Assembly (NCBI RefSeq): GCF_000023945.1
Contig: NC_013158.1
Coordinates: forward strand, 1,302,001-1,366,000
DNA from: Halorhabdus utahensis DSM 12940
GTDB taxonomy: Archaea > Halobacteriota > Halobacteria > Halobacteriales > Haloarculaceae
Reading direction: 5' to 3'
DNA length: 64,000 nucleotides
The notes under the pieces were generated by a model, which had not been told where the DNA came from, did no database searches, and saw only the letters and a program-made list of their open reading frames with translations. How positions within the stretch are numbered: the first letter of the stretch is position 1; each line of letters starts with the position of its first letter. The position numbers were made by a program, and so were the translations under genes. Positions 36,882 to 45,740 of the stretch are shown here, piece by piece.

Positions 36882-37134
36882 AGAACAGAACGAATCCAAA
36901 GTGACGACCAATCTGGTTGCTACGTGGCTGAGTCAAAGCAAAACAACGCGATAAGCAACATCGATAACGGTGAACACAGAAATGGCAGTATTAGTCATTT
37001 ACCCATTAATTCCTATCAATAGTAAATTCGCATATAATATTATTTAAATATTATGAATATTTGAGATTTTCTTTTTCAACTTTTGAGAAGACAGAAATGA
37101 TATTAAGGTAGTGTGTGATATGCGTCATATATAC
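36882..37134. other. AT-rich spacer at the left edge of an island
   Basis: The composition changes from GC-rich to AT-rich within about 80 bases of the GH94 stop. The stretch holds poly-A/T runs (e.g. tattatttaaatattatga near 37040) that could be promoters for the gene at 37135. No gene is seen. Together with 37135-39010 it forms an AT-rich segment unlike its surroundings. Confidence 0.5.
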
Positions 37135-38292
37135 ATGGATGATCAGAGCAGCCGCCGGGAGTTCATCTCAACTATTGGAAGTGTCACTATAGGGGTTTTC
37201 GGAAGTGCAATCATGTCGCAAACGGTTCAGGCTTCGGGCCCAACAGCGAAAGGTCAGATTGTTCCAGAAGTCGATACACAGGCCAGTAACGACGAAGTGA
37301 ATTTCAGAGGCCCGAATGGTAGTTTTGCCGAAACGACCACAGACATGCAAGGAAACTTTGAGGTAAGCATACCAGAGAAGGGACAATATGATCTTGCGAT
37401 ATATAAATCAAGCAGCCGAAATTTCGCAGAGCAAGAAAAAAACGGGATACCGCAAGTCTACCAATATCCGAGATCATTTCGTATCGATGAAGATGTGAAT
37501 GATTTTGGTAAAATCTCATTACCAGAAGGATATCTTGTTGATGTTCGAGTCGTAGATGAGGACGAAACTCCGCTTTCGGGAGCAAGCCCAGAAATCCGGC
37601 ATAATGGATATGGATTTGGGGGAGGATACCAATTCAATGAAGATGGGTATCTTCAACACGAAGACGCTTCGTTCACCGGAATAGAAATTAGAGATAATCT
37701 TTCGGTCGGTATCTCACCACCGCCAGACCGTGTTTACGAAAAAGGAGAATTCATTAATGAGTTCTTTATTGATGAACCAAGTGAAATAATTGTAACACTC
37801 AGTGAATCAGAGGCAACGTGGGATGTGTCAAAAAATGGTCAGCCGTCAACAACTACCGTAGAACCGACTACCACTCAAACAACCGAAACCACAACAACTA
37901 CTGTAGAACCGACTACCACTCAAACAACCGAAACCACAACAACTACTGTAGAACCGACTACCACTCAAACAACCGAAACCACAACAACTACTGTAGAACC
38001 GACTACCACTCAAACAACCGAAACCACAACAACTACCGTAGAACCGACTACCACTCAAACAACAGCAGCTGGAACTCAGCAAACAAAATCAGCACGGAAA
38101 ACACCCACCGATAGATTCATCACCACAACTACACCAGAACCAACAGATACCACAGCAAGTGAGAGATCACGGGGTTTCATTTCAAACTCGGGAGAGCAAT
38201 CAGATATCGCATCAAATGCAGTGAATTTAACGACTGTCGGGTTTGCGTTATCAGTGGTTGGGTTGGGCCATCAAATGATTGAGGGACGATAA
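37135..38292 (+). CDS. Tat-exported surface protein with Thr-rich repeats
   Basis: 385 residues starting MDDQSSRREFISTIG, a twin-arginine signal (SRREF) with a hydrophobic stretch to about residue 33. Residues 45-200 resemble one or two Ig-like/carboxypeptidase-regulatory beta sandwiches (TDMQGNFEVSIPEKGQYDL, VDVRVVDEDETPLSGASP). A mucin-like Thr/Pro region made of 15-residue repeats (VEPTTTQTTETTTTT) follows, then a C-terminal hydrophobic span. The protein is likely anchored at the surface with the Thr stalk O-glycosylated. An earlier ATG (37120) is possible. It is AT-rich and unlike its neighbours, pointing to transfer. It is 3 bases upstream of the PH-like gene. Function unknown. Confidence 0.75.
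   Translation: MDDQSSRREFISTIGSVTIGVFGSAIMSQTVQASGPTAKGQIVPEVDTQASNDEVNFRGPNGSFAETTTDMQGNFEVSIPEKGQYDLAIYKSSSRNFAEQEKNGIPQVYQYPRSFRIDEDVNDFGKISLPEGYLVDVRVVDEDETPLSGASPEIRHNGYGFGGGYQFNEDGYLQHEDASFTGIEIRDNLSVGISPPPDRVYEKGEFINEFFIDEPSEIIVTLSESEATWDVSKNGQPSTTTVEPTTTQTTETTTTTVEPTTTQTTETTTTTVEPTTTQTTETTTTTVEPTTTQTTETTTTTVEPTTTQTTAAGTQQTKSARKTPTDRFITTTTPEPTDTTASERSRGFISNSGEQSDIASNAVNLTTVGFALSVVGLGHQMIEGR
37852..38064 (+). repeat. 45-bp tandem repeat encoding a Thr-rich stalk
   Basis: Units begin at 37861, 37906, 37951, 37996 and 38041 (period 45), the last truncated. The copies are nearly identical, including synonymous positions; only one C/T position varies (accgta or actgta), which shows recent expansion. 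Each unit encodes 15 residues, so copy-number change keeps the frame. Confidence 0.9.
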
Positions 38293-38295
38293 ATC

Positions 38296-38931
38296 ATGGC
38301 CCGTGGACTTCCAGCGATCTGGAGTAGTGCGGCCGGAATACCGCTTGTGGGAGTAGGCGGATACATGCATACTGTTGAGTCGAATGTTCCACCGGAAGCA
38401 GGGCTACCGTTTGCCCTTTTTGGAGGATTTGTAGTCTGTCTCGGGTTGTATATCCAACTTGTTGCTGCACCTGAACCGCCGCTAATGAGGGAAAACGAAG
38501 AAATCATTGAAACAAGGAACCCCGCCCAACGGGCTGCTGCTGCAAAGACAGCAATTGGTTTAGCTGCCCTCGCAGTAGCGGTCTACCTACTAGTATTCAC
38601 GTTCAAGCCATACATCTATCCGACAGGATCACTTGTTTTAGGATTATACTGGTTCACAACTGGATTGCATGCATACTGGACAAATACGTTAACTACATAT
38701 TACGTAACCAATCAACGGATCATCAAAGAGTATCGATTCATATCACTCGTCAGACAAGAGCTGCCGTTCAGCAAAGTCCGGGGGGTCGAAGAGCGGAAAT
38801 CAATTTGGGAAACACTCGTGGGTTTAGGAAACGTGCGTGTCGCATCTGGCGGTGGCGGCACCCTCGAAGTGGTTATACGAAACGTATACTCACCCACGGC
38901 ATTCGCAAATGAGATTCGGGAATTGATATGA
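38296..38931 (+). CDS. PH-like domain membrane protein
   Basis: 211 residues with four hydrophobic segments (about 10-25, 38-58, 83-103, 112-130). A soluble region follows reading TTYYVTNQRIIKEYRFISLVR and LPFSKVRGVEERKSIWETLVGLGNVRV. That is the bacterial PH (bPH_2/DUF304) pattern: TN-RI, I-L--I--V---S----LGxGxI. These domains act in membrane-stress or transport assemblies; the specific role is unknown. Its start follows the Tat-protein stop by 3 bases, so the two form an operon. It is AT-rich like its partner. Confidence 0.8.
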   Translation: MARGLPAIWSSAAGIPLVGVGGYMHTVESNVPPEAGLPFALFGGFVVCLGLYIQLVAAPEPPLMRENEEIIETRNPAQRAAAAKTAIGLAALAVAVYLLVFTFKPYIYPTGSLVLGLYWFTTGLHAYWTNTLTTYYVTNQRIIKEYRFISLVRQELPFSKVRGVEERKSIWETLVGLGNVRVASGGGGTLEVVIRNVYSPTAFANEIRELI

Positions 38932-39010
38932 TGAAAGGACCTTAATTCAAATTAAGAATATTTTCTTATATATACAATATTGATAAGAAAATGAATGGGC
39001 TCCTGTTACG

Positions 39011-39085
39011 GTCGACGGCAGAGACGTTGACGACAACCCCGTCCTCGCCTTCGGGGATGGCAAGAACCACGTCGTGATGGGTTGA
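39011..39085 (+). pseudogene. 3' remnant of a GH94 phosphorylase gene
   Basis: In frame this reads VDGRDVDDNPVLAFGDGKNH then VVMG and a stop. It aligns with the last 28 residues of the two intact GH94 genes (VEVDGEEIDGQ...LGDGKTHDVRVVMG and VEVDGEVIEGN...FEDGETHEVRVVMG). GC-rich composition returns exactly here after the AT-rich island. It lacks a start and any upstream coding sequence. It is interpreted as the end of a third or disrupted GH94 gene, left on the far side of an insertion. Confidence 0.8.
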
Positions 39086-39107
39086 AGCCGCGAGTTCTAT
39101 CTCCGGA

Positions 39108-39518
39108 TCAAGAGTCCGCCATCACCACGTCGAGGTCGACGAGATCGTACAGCGGTGGCTTGTCGAAGTCCGTGGCATTGTGCGTGACGAACGTGCCACC
39201 CGCAGCGTGGGCGGTCGCGAGATTGAGCAGATCGGCGGGATCCAGCCGGATCCCCTGTGCGCGAAGCTGTTCGTCGAGATACGCGGCTTCGAGGGCACAA
39301 TCGTCGGTGAAATCCAGCACGCGATCGAACTGCTCGTCGAGGACGCGCTGGGTCCTGAGCATCTCCGTCCGGCCCGACCCGGCCTTGTAGGACTCCCAGG
39401 CGACGACGGCGGGGATCGTCCACTCCTCTCTGCGGTACTGCCCGAGGTGTGACAGGATCGCCTCGTTCGGATCACGGCCGGCGATCTTCGCGAGGACGTC
39501 ACGATCGAGAACGATCAT
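39108..39518 (-). CDS. VapC-like PIN-domain toxin (second pair)
   Basis: 136 residues starting MIVLDRDVLAKIAGRDPN. The first Asp is in VLDRDV, a Glu in VAWESYKAG, an Asp in LDPADLLNLATA, and the terminal Asp in THNATDFDK. The typical threonine after the first Asp is Arg here. Longer frames start upstream within the antitoxin gene, but the start at 39518 overlaps its stop by 4 bases. It lies just outside the GH94 remnant. Confidence 0.82.
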   Translation of the reverse strand: MIVLDRDVLAKIAGRDPNEAILSHLGQYRREEWTIPAVVAWESYKAGSGRTEMLRTQRVLDEQFDRVLDFTDDCALEAAYLDEQLRAQGIRLDPADLLNLATAHAAGGTFVTHNATDFDKPPLYDLVDLDVVMADS

Positions 39519-39736
39519 CGCCGGCGGGACAGCGACTCGTTCAGTTCGTCGTGGGCCGCCCGCATCTCCGCTTCCAATGTCCCGTCCTCGTCGAGGAAGG
39601 CGAGACTGCCGGCCATCTCCTCGATGTCTTTCTCCCGGCGGCTCAACCGATCCAGTAGCTCGTCGAAGGACTCCTCGTCGCGCTTCAGGGCACGCAGGCG
39701 TTCCTTGACCTCCTCGGAAACGCGAATCGTACTCAT
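39515..39736 (-). CDS. VapB-like antitoxin (second pair)
   Basis: 73 residues starting MSTIRVSEEVKERLRALKRD, a ribbon-helix-helix-type N terminus. EESFDELLDRLSRREKDIEE and a helical toxin-binding tail (LDEDGTLEAEMRAAHDELNE) follow. It is coupled to the PIN gene by an ATGA overlap. Upstream, a short gtgtatacggtgtgtac tract (39736-39752) surrounds the expected transcription start and may be the operator. Confidence 0.8.
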   Translation of the reverse strand: MSTIRVSEEVKERLRALKRDEESFDELLDRLSRREKDIEEMAGSLAFLDEDGTLEAEMRAAHDELNESLSRRR

Positions 39737-39851
39737 GTGTATACGGTGTGTACGAGAGTGAATAGGTGTTACGCCGGTCCGAGAACGTCACAGATCAAAC
39801 GGATCGACGAACCGTTTGTCCCAACGAGTGTACCGGGCCACCGTCAGCAGG

Positions 39852-40574
39852 TCAGAACGGGAAGCCGCCGTATCGCAGGTAGACCATGTCGAGGATCAAC
39901 AGAAGCTGGAAGGCACCCTGGACGCCCCCGAGCATCGCGTTCTGCTTGCCGATGGCGGCGATGACGCCGGAGTCGGGATTCGCCGACGTCATCTCCCGGT
40001 AGATCCGCAACTCGCCGGGCATCAGGAAGCCGAAACCCTGGACCGAGAGGATCGTGACGATCGCCAGCGCGACCGCGATCGCGGGCTCGATCGCCGGCAG
40101 GGCATCGAGCGTCAACGCGACCCAGGCCAGCGAGCCGACCGTCGCGACGCCGAAGGGCAGTTGCCAGCGCCAGTCCCGCCAGGCGTCGAGTCGCCACCCG
40201 AGCAACAGGAGGATCGGGACGGCGTTGGCGGCCGTGAACAGCGCGAGCCACCCCTCGCCGTCGGCCAGGTAGCCCAGTTCGAGGGCGAGTGCGATCCCCG
40301 AGGCGATCGTCACCGTCGCCAGTGAGGGCAAGAGAAAGGCGGTTTTGGGTGTGAGTCGCTGGAACACCGCGGCGCTCTCCTCGTCGTCGAGGCCGCCGAT
40401 CACCGGCCCCAGGACGGCCCCGATGAACACGTCGATGCCCGTCCAGAGGACGCCCGCCATCACGTGAACGTAGGTGTGGCCCTGAATCGATGCGACCGTG
40501 AGCGCGTAGCCCAGCGCCGCAAGCGGAATCGCGACCACTGCGACCGCAAACGCCGGATTCGCTCGTTGTGCCAT
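39852..40574 (-). CDS. Uncharacterised integral membrane protein
   Basis: 240 residues starting MAQRANPAFAVAVV (an alternative Met lies 11 codons upstream). It has six to seven hydrophobic segments. Possible conserved features are HTYVHVMAGVLWTGIDVFIGAVLGP, a His-containing span resembling copper-resistance/DUF2269-type proteins, and LGGVQGAFQLLLILDMVYLR at the C terminus. Function unknown. It is divergent from the GH3 gene and downstream of the VapBC pair in the opposite sense of reading. Confidence 0.78.
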   Translation of the reverse strand: MAQRANPAFAVAVVAIPLAALGYALTVASIQGHTYVHVMAGVLWTGIDVFIGAVLGPVIGGLDDEESAAVFQRLTPKTAFLLPSLATVTIASGIALALELGYLADGEGWLALFTAANAVPILLLLGWRLDAWRDWRWQLPFGVATVGSLAWVALTLDALPAIEPAIAVALAIVTILSVQGFGFLMPGELRIYREMTSANPDSGVIAAIGKQNAMLGGVQGAFQLLLILDMVYLRYGGFPF

Positions 40575-40754
40575 GCCCGCGATGGTCCCCCGTACCGTCG
40601 TTGCCATACGGGACGGCGATCCAGCGACCTGATGTTAATGGTACGTCTCCCTGCAAGGGCGGCCGGTTCTCGACGGGCAGGACGCCTTCCGAATCGCGGT
40701 TCGACGCCACGAACCAATCTTTTTGCCCCGTGGCGACGCGTCTTCTGGGAGGCA

Positions 40755-42968
40755 ATGACCCAGGACGACCCGCTCTATCGCCGGCCCGATCAGCCGACGG
40801 AACACCGCGTCGAAGACCTGCTTTCGCGGATGACACTCGAAGAGAAGGCAGGCCAGGTGGTCGGCACCTGGGCCGGTGAGCGTGGCGAAACACATGATAT
40901 CCCGGTGGTGAGAGACACAGTCGCCGAGCACGGCTTCGGAAGCGTCGCCGCCTTCGGGTGGGCAGGGGCGGCGGTTTCGACTCCCCGCGAGATCGTTGAG
41001 GCTGTCAACACCCTCCAGGAGACGGCGATGGAGGAGACACGGCTCAGCATCCCGGTGCTGTTCACCGTCGATGCCGTCCACGGTCACGCCTACGTCGAGG
41101 ACGCGACCGTGTTCCCGAACGGCCTCGGCGCGGCAGCGACCTGGGATCCGAAGCTGATCGAACGCTCCGCAGCCGCGACGGCGCGTGAGGTTCGCGCGAC
41201 CGGCGCACACCAGAATTACTCGCCGACCTGTGACGTCGCGCGGGAGCCACGCTGGGGGCGCGTCCAGGAGACCCACGGCGAGAGTCCGCGACTCGCCGCC
41301 GACTTCGCCGCGGCGAAGGTGTGGGGCCTCCAGGGAGAAGGAATCGACGATCCCGAGTCGGTCGTCGCGACGGCCAAGCACTTCCCCGCCTACAGCGATC
41401 CCGAGCGTGGCCAGGACGGCGCACCGGTCGAAGTCTCCGAGTACGTCCTGGGGAACACCTTCCTGCCGCCGTTCGAGGCCGCGATCGACGCGGGCGTCGA
41501 GTCGGTGATGCCGGCCTACAGCGCGACGAACGGCGAGCCAGCCCACGCGTCAATTCAACTGCTGACGGACCGTCTCCGGGACGAACTGGACTTCGACGGT
41601 CACGTCGTCGCCGACTGGAGCGGCATCAAGCAACTCCACGAGTCCCACGGCGTGACCGCCGACTGGCGCGAGTCCGTCCGTCGCACACGCGAGGCTGGCC
41701 TGGACGTGGGGTCAGTCGACCACACGGTCCACGTCGAGGAACTCGTCGAACTCGTCGAAGACGGGCAACTCGACGAGGCGATTCTCGACGACAGCGTCCG
41801 ACGAGTCCTCCGGGTAAAATTCGAGCTGGGGCTGTTCGAGGAACCCTTCATCGACGTCGAAGACGCGGTCTCGACGCTTGGCTGCGACGAGCACCGTGAA
41901 CTCGCCCGAGAGACCGCCAGCCAGTCGATGACGCTGCTCGAAAACGACGGGATCCTCCCGCTCTCTGGCGACGAGACGGTCTTCGTCGGCGGGCCGAACG
42001 CCGACAATCTCGTTCACCAGGTCGGCGGGTGGAGCCACCACGAGGAAGCAGGGCTGGCCGGCGATACCGTCCGGGAGGCCATCGAGGAGCGGGCGGCCGG
42101 CGAGGTACTGTTCGAGCAGGGGGCGACGCTCATCGAGGAACGCGATATCGACGCCGCCGTGGAAAAAGCCAGTCGGGCGGACGTCGCCGTCCTGGGACTC
42201 GGCGAAGGCTGGTACATCCACGAGTTCGGCCCCCAAGACATGCTCGGAACCGACACCGGCGAGTGGCCGACGCGCTCGGAGTTGCGGCTCCCGCCCGCCC
42301 AGCGACGGCTGGCCGAGGCAATCCACGCGACCGGGACGCCGGTCGTTGGCGTCCTGCTGACCGGCCGGCCGCTGATCGTCGACTGGCTGGCAGAGCACGC
42401 CGACGCGCTGCTGATGGCATACTTCCCAGGGTCAGAGGGCGGCCAGGCCGTCGCGGAGACGCTGTTCGGCGATCGCGATCCCGGCGGGCGACTCCCGATC
42501 TCGATCGCCCGGTCGCACGGCGATCTTCCACAACTGCACGATCACGCCCGCCATCCACTCACGCTCGGCAAAGCCGAACACCCCGATTCCTACGACCCGC
42601 TGTATCCGTTCGGCCACGGGTTGAGCTATACGACATTCGAACGTCGCGATCTAGAACTCACCGAGACAGCCGTCGGACCTGACGGGACGGTCTCCGTCGC
42701 GATGACCGTCGAGAACGTCGGCTCGCGGCCGGGCGAGGACGTGATCCAGGTCTACGGTCGCCAGGAGACGCCCTCCCGAGTACGTCCCGACCGGGAACTG
42801 GTCGGCTACGATCGCGTCGCACTCGATCCCGGCGAAGCGAGGACCGTCGAGATCGGGGTTCCCGTCGAGCACTTCGGCTTCTACAAACCAGGGGAGGGCC
42901 ACGTCCTCGAGGGCGACACCTACCACGTCACAGTCGCGGGCATGGAAGCAGCGTTTACAGTCGAGTGA
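40755..42968 (+). CDS. GH3 beta-glucosidase-like glycoside hydrolase
   Basis: 737 residues starting MTQDDPLYRRPDQPTEHRVE. The GH3 N-terminal barrel includes GWAGAAVSTPREIVEAVN, KHFPAYSDPERGQDGAPVEV (substrate-binding Lys-His) and GHVVADWSGIKQL. The nucleophile Asp is residue 287. The C-terminal alpha/beta sandwich (LPLSGDETVFVGGPNADNL, GLGEGWYIHEFG) and a fibronectin-III-like end (YPFGHGLSYTTFER) complete the family plan. There is no signal peptide, so it is probably intracellular, releasing terminal beta-glucose or xylose. It acts next to the GH94 genes on the same carbon source, by inference. Confidence 0.92.
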   Translation: MTQDDPLYRRPDQPTEHRVEDLLSRMTLEEKAGQVVGTWAGERGETHDIPVVRDTVAEHGFGSVAAFGWAGAAVSTPREIVEAVNTLQETAMEETRLSIPVLFTVDAVHGHAYVEDATVFPNGLGAAATWDPKLIERSAAATAREVRATGAHQNYSPTCDVAREPRWGRVQETHGESPRLAADFAAAKVWGLQGEGIDDPESVVATAKHFPAYSDPERGQDGAPVEVSEYVLGNTFLPPFEAAIDAGVESVMPAYSATNGEPAHASIQLLTDRLRDELDFDGHVVADWSGIKQLHESHGVTADWRESVRRTREAGLDVGSVDHTVHVEELVELVEDGQLDEAILDDSVRRVLRVKFELGLFEEPFIDVEDAVSTLGCDEHRELARETASQSMTLLENDGILPLSGDETVFVGGPNADNLVHQVGGWSHHEEAGLAGDTVREAIEERAAGEVLFEQGATLIEERDIDAAVEKASRADVAVLGLGEGWYIHEFGPQDMLGTDTGEWPTRSELRLPPAQRRLAEAIHATGTPVVGVLLTGRPLIVDWLAEHADALLMAYFPGSEGGQAVAETLFGDRDPGGRLPISIARSHGDLPQLHDHARHPLTLGKAEHPDSYDPLYPFGHGLSYTTFERRDLELTETAVGPDGTVSVAMTVENVGSRPGEDVIQVYGRQETPSRVRPDRELVGYDRVALDPGEARTVEIGVPVEHFGFYKPGEGHVLEGDTYHVTVAGMEAAFTVE

Positions 42969-42987
42969 AGAGAGAGGGCCGGGTCAG

Positions 42988-44319
42988 TTACCACTCGCCG
43001 TCGAAATCCTCGTGAGAGAAGGGGATGGCGTCCTCGCCAGCGTAGGAGGCGACCAGGTGGCCGTCGCCTTCGAGGTAGTACTTGTAGGTCGTCAGCCCCT
43101 CTAGGCCGACGGGCCCGCGGGCGTGGATCTTGCCCGTCGAGATGCCGACCTCCGCGCCCAGGCCGTAGCGATAGCCGTCGGCGAACCGGGTCGAGGCGTT
43201 GTGGAAGACGCTGGCGGCGTCGACACCCGTCATGAATTTCCGGGCCTTGGCGTCGTCCTCGGTCAGGATCGACTCGGTGTGCTTCGAGCCGTTCGTGTTG
43301 ACGTGATCGATGGCGTCCACCAGCGAGTCGACGACCTTGATCGAGAGGATCAGGTCGCCGTATTCGGTACGCCAGTCTTCCTCAGTCGCCTCGAGCACGT
43401 CCAGGCCCGAATCAGCGAGAATCTCCCGCGTCCGGTCGTCGCCACGCAGTTCGACATCGGCCTCGGCGTAGCGGTCGGCCATGGTGGGCAGGAACTCCTC
43501 GGCGACGTCATCGTGGACCAGCAGCGTCTCGACGGCGTTACAGACAGCGGTGTACTGCACCTTCGCGTCGTAAGCCACCTCGACCGCTTCGTCGAGGTCG
43601 GCCTCGCTGTCGACGTAGACGTGACAGACGCCCTCGGTGTGGCCCAGCACGGGAATCTGCGTGTTTTCCTGGACGTAGCTGACAAACGCCGAGGAGCCGC
43701 GAGGCATCAGCAGGTCGATGTATTCGTCCATTTCTAGGACGGTGTCGACGGCCTCCCGGGCCTCGATCAACTGGACCCAGCCCTCGGGGATGGCCTCGAC
43801 GTCCTGGGCAGCCTCGCGGATGATCTCGAAGAGTTCACGGTTGGACTCGCTGGCCTCGCTGCCGCCCTTGAGGATGACCGCGTTGCCCGATTTGAGGGCG
43901 AGGGCGGCGATCTGGACTAAGGCGTCGGGCCGAGACTCGAAGACCGTCCCGATCACGCCGATGGGGACCGCGACCTTGTAGAGATCCAGGTCGTCGTCGA
44001 GGTGGCGCGCTTCGAGGGTCTCGCCGAGCGGGTCGTCCATCGCCGCGACGCTCTCGACCATCTCGACGATCGAGTCCATCTTGGCGTCGTCCAGCTTCAG
44101 CCGGTCGACCAGCGCCTGGGTGTATTCGCCGGCTTCGAGCAACTCCTCGCCGGCCTCGACGTCCTCATCATTGACCGCGATGACTTCCTCGCGGTGATCG
44201 TCGATGGCCGTTGCGATCGCTTCCAGGGCGGCGCGACGATCGGCGTCGCTGACGTTGGCCAGTTCGAGCGCCGCAGCTTCGGCGGCCTCGACCTTGGATT
44301 CAGTGTCCGTATCAGTCAT
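42988..44319 (-). CDS. proA: Glutamate-5-semialdehyde dehydrogenase (gamma-glutamyl phosphate reductase)
   Basis: 443 residues starting [37 protein letters not shown] and [18 protein letters not shown] are NADP-site features; the catalytic Cys is in [14 protein letters not shown]. It reduces gamma-glutamyl phosphate to glutamate semialdehyde in proline synthesis. Its start overlaps proB by 8 bases (translational coupling). A longer frame starting in proB is rejected. Confidence 0.95.
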   Translation of the reverse strand: MTDTDTESKVEAAEAAALELANVSDADRRAALEAIATAIDDHREEVIAVNDEDVEAGEELLEAGEYTQALVDRLKLDDAKMDSIVEMVESVAAMDDPLGETLEARHLDDDLDLYKVAVPIGVIGTVFESRPDALVQIAALALKSGNAVILKGGSEASESNRELFEIIREAAQDVEAIPEGWVQLIEAREAVDTVLEMDEYIDLLMPRGSSAFVSYVQENTQIPVLGHTEGVCHVYVDSEADLDEAVEVAYDAKVQYTAVCNAVETLLVHDDVAEEFLPTMADRYAEADVELRGDDRTREILADSGLDVLEATEEDWRTEYGDLILSIKVVDSLVDAIDHVNTNGSKHTESILTEDDAKARKFMTGVDAASVFHNASTRFADGYRYGLGAEVGISTGKIHARGPVGLEGLTTYKYYLEGDGHLVASYAGEDAIPFSHEDFDGEW

Positions 44320-45145
44320 CGTATGCTCCGTTGACAGGCAAGAATATTGTGCCCACCGATTCGCCGGCGGCGATGCGGGCAAGCACGTCCGGTTCGGCCG
44401 AGCCCGCGATCACCGCCGGGATCCCGTGCTCGTTGGCCGTTCGCGCGCCCTCGACCTTCGTCGTGATCCCGCCGAATTCCTCGGTCGTGCTCTGGGCGAC
44501 GATCTCCTGGACGGCCCCGTAGTTGCTCCCGACGGCCTCGATCTTGGTCGCGTCGGGATCGTCCTTCGGGTTGCCGGTGTAGACGCCGTCGACATCGGTC
44601 AGCGTCACCAGCAGGTCGGCCTCGATCCCGACCGCGATCGACGAGGAGAGCATGTCGTTGTCGCCGATCTGGATCTCCGCGATCGCGACGGCGTCGTTCT
44701 CGTTGACGATCGGGACGATCCCCCAATCCAGCAGCGTCTCGACAGTGTTGTGGAAGTTGGTGAACCGCTCGGGATCGTCCAGGTCGGCCTGCGTGACCAG
44801 AATCTGGGCGACCTTCCGATCGTAGCGCTCGAAGCTCTCGGTATACCGGCGCATCAGATGGCTCTGGCCGACGGTCGACAGCGCCTGGGACGCTTCGACG
44901 GTGTCGGTCTCTGCGTCGACGCGTCCCCGGCCGGCCCCGATCGCCGCCGAAGAGACCAGCAGGACCTCCTTGCCGTGATCGAGCAGGTCGGCCACGTCGT
45001 CGACGAGCTTGTCGAGTTTCGCGTCGTCGAGGTTCGACTCGGCGTCCGTCAGGGAGTTCGTCCCCGCCTTGACGACGACCCGCTCGGCGTCGGCGGCGAG
45101 TTCGCGCGTCCGCTCGATCTCTTCGGGGTCGATGGCGTCACTCAT
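44312..45145 (-). CDS. proB: Glutamate 5-kinase
   Basis: 277 residues. The amino-acid kinase fold shows [12 protein letters not shown] at the N terminus, [28 protein letters not shown] and [16 protein letters not shown]. The PUA domain of many bacterial ProB enzymes is absent, as in shorter archaeal forms. It phosphorylates glutamate in the first step of proline synthesis. The start is a Met with no better upstream option; 270 bases without a gene separate it from the small membrane gene. Confidence 0.94.
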   Translation of the reverse strand: MSDAIDPEEIERTRELAADAERVVVKAGTNSLTDAESNLDDAKLDKLVDDVADLLDHGKEVLLVSSAAIGAGRGRVDAETDTVEASQALSTVGQSHLMRRYTESFERYDRKVAQILVTQADLDDPERFTNFHNTVETLLDWGIVPIVNENDAVAIAEIQIGDNDMLSSSIAVGIEADLLVTLTDVDGVYTGNPKDDPDATKIEAVGSNYGAVQEIVAQSTTEEFGGITTKVEGARTANEHGIPAVIAGSAEPDVLARIAAGESVGTIFLPVNGAYDD

Positions 45146-45415
45146 CGTCGACCTCGCTGGTGATCTCCACGGAAGGACGCTCGATGGTTGCAGTGGTCAG
45201 TGCCATCCCGTGTGTTGGATGTCCGCGTACGGTGGCGACCGATGGGAGTACCGGATCTCATTGTAATGGGAGAAATGGGCGACGGACAAACCTACTACGG
45301 TTCGCAACGAGTTGCCAGTCAGTAGGCTACAACACCCTCCAGCGTTGGGTATCGTTTACCGCTCTCGTGTAGATGTACCACAGAAATTAATAGAATGAAA
45401 GAACGGATATATAAT

Positions 45416-45721
45416 ATGGACGATGGAGTATCAAATGGAGTTGTCATTGGGCTCTCTGCGGGAATTCTGGGGTGGACCCTCTTGATGATTCAGCAGCCAA
45501 TATTCGGAATTGCTGTCGTCTCTGGTTTGACGACGTCATATTCCACATGGCGACACGAAAAACCCGAGGAGACAGGGTTGCTCATAGCCCTCTGGAGTTT
45601 GATTGCGATCGCTGCTTGGACAGCCAATCTACTATTCATCGCCGGATCAGTCGTCATAGCGGCAGTTGTCTACATCGCGTGGACAGTGAGAAAATTGGTG
45701 GGTAGTGTTGAAAGTCAGTGA
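45416..45721 (+). CDS. Small membrane protein of unknown function
   Basis: 101 residues with three hydrophobic segments (about 7-35, 55-75, 77-92) and an Arg/Lys end. An aaattaat TATA-like element 25-32 bases before this ATG supports it over the ATG at 45395. The gene is more AT-rich than its proline-synthesis neighbours and lies on the opposite strand between proB and proC, so it is likely an acquired insertion. No motif was recognised. Confidence 0.6.
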   Translation: MDDGVSNGVVIGLSAGILGWTLLMIQQPIFGIAVVSGLTTSYSTWRHEKPEETGLLIALWSLIAIAAWTANLLFIAGSVVIAAVVYIAWTVRKLVGSVESQ

Positions 45722-45740
45722 ATCCCTGAAGGCATCGTAC

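Noticed and set aside
37852-38064. Periodic repeats that could suggest a CRISPR array
   Set aside because: Period 45 with no unique spacers, in frame inside a coding region (Thr-rich stalk).
39001-39010. Extending the GH94 remnant further upstream
   Set aside because: Upstream bases switch to AT-rich sequence without matching residues; homology begins at about 39011.
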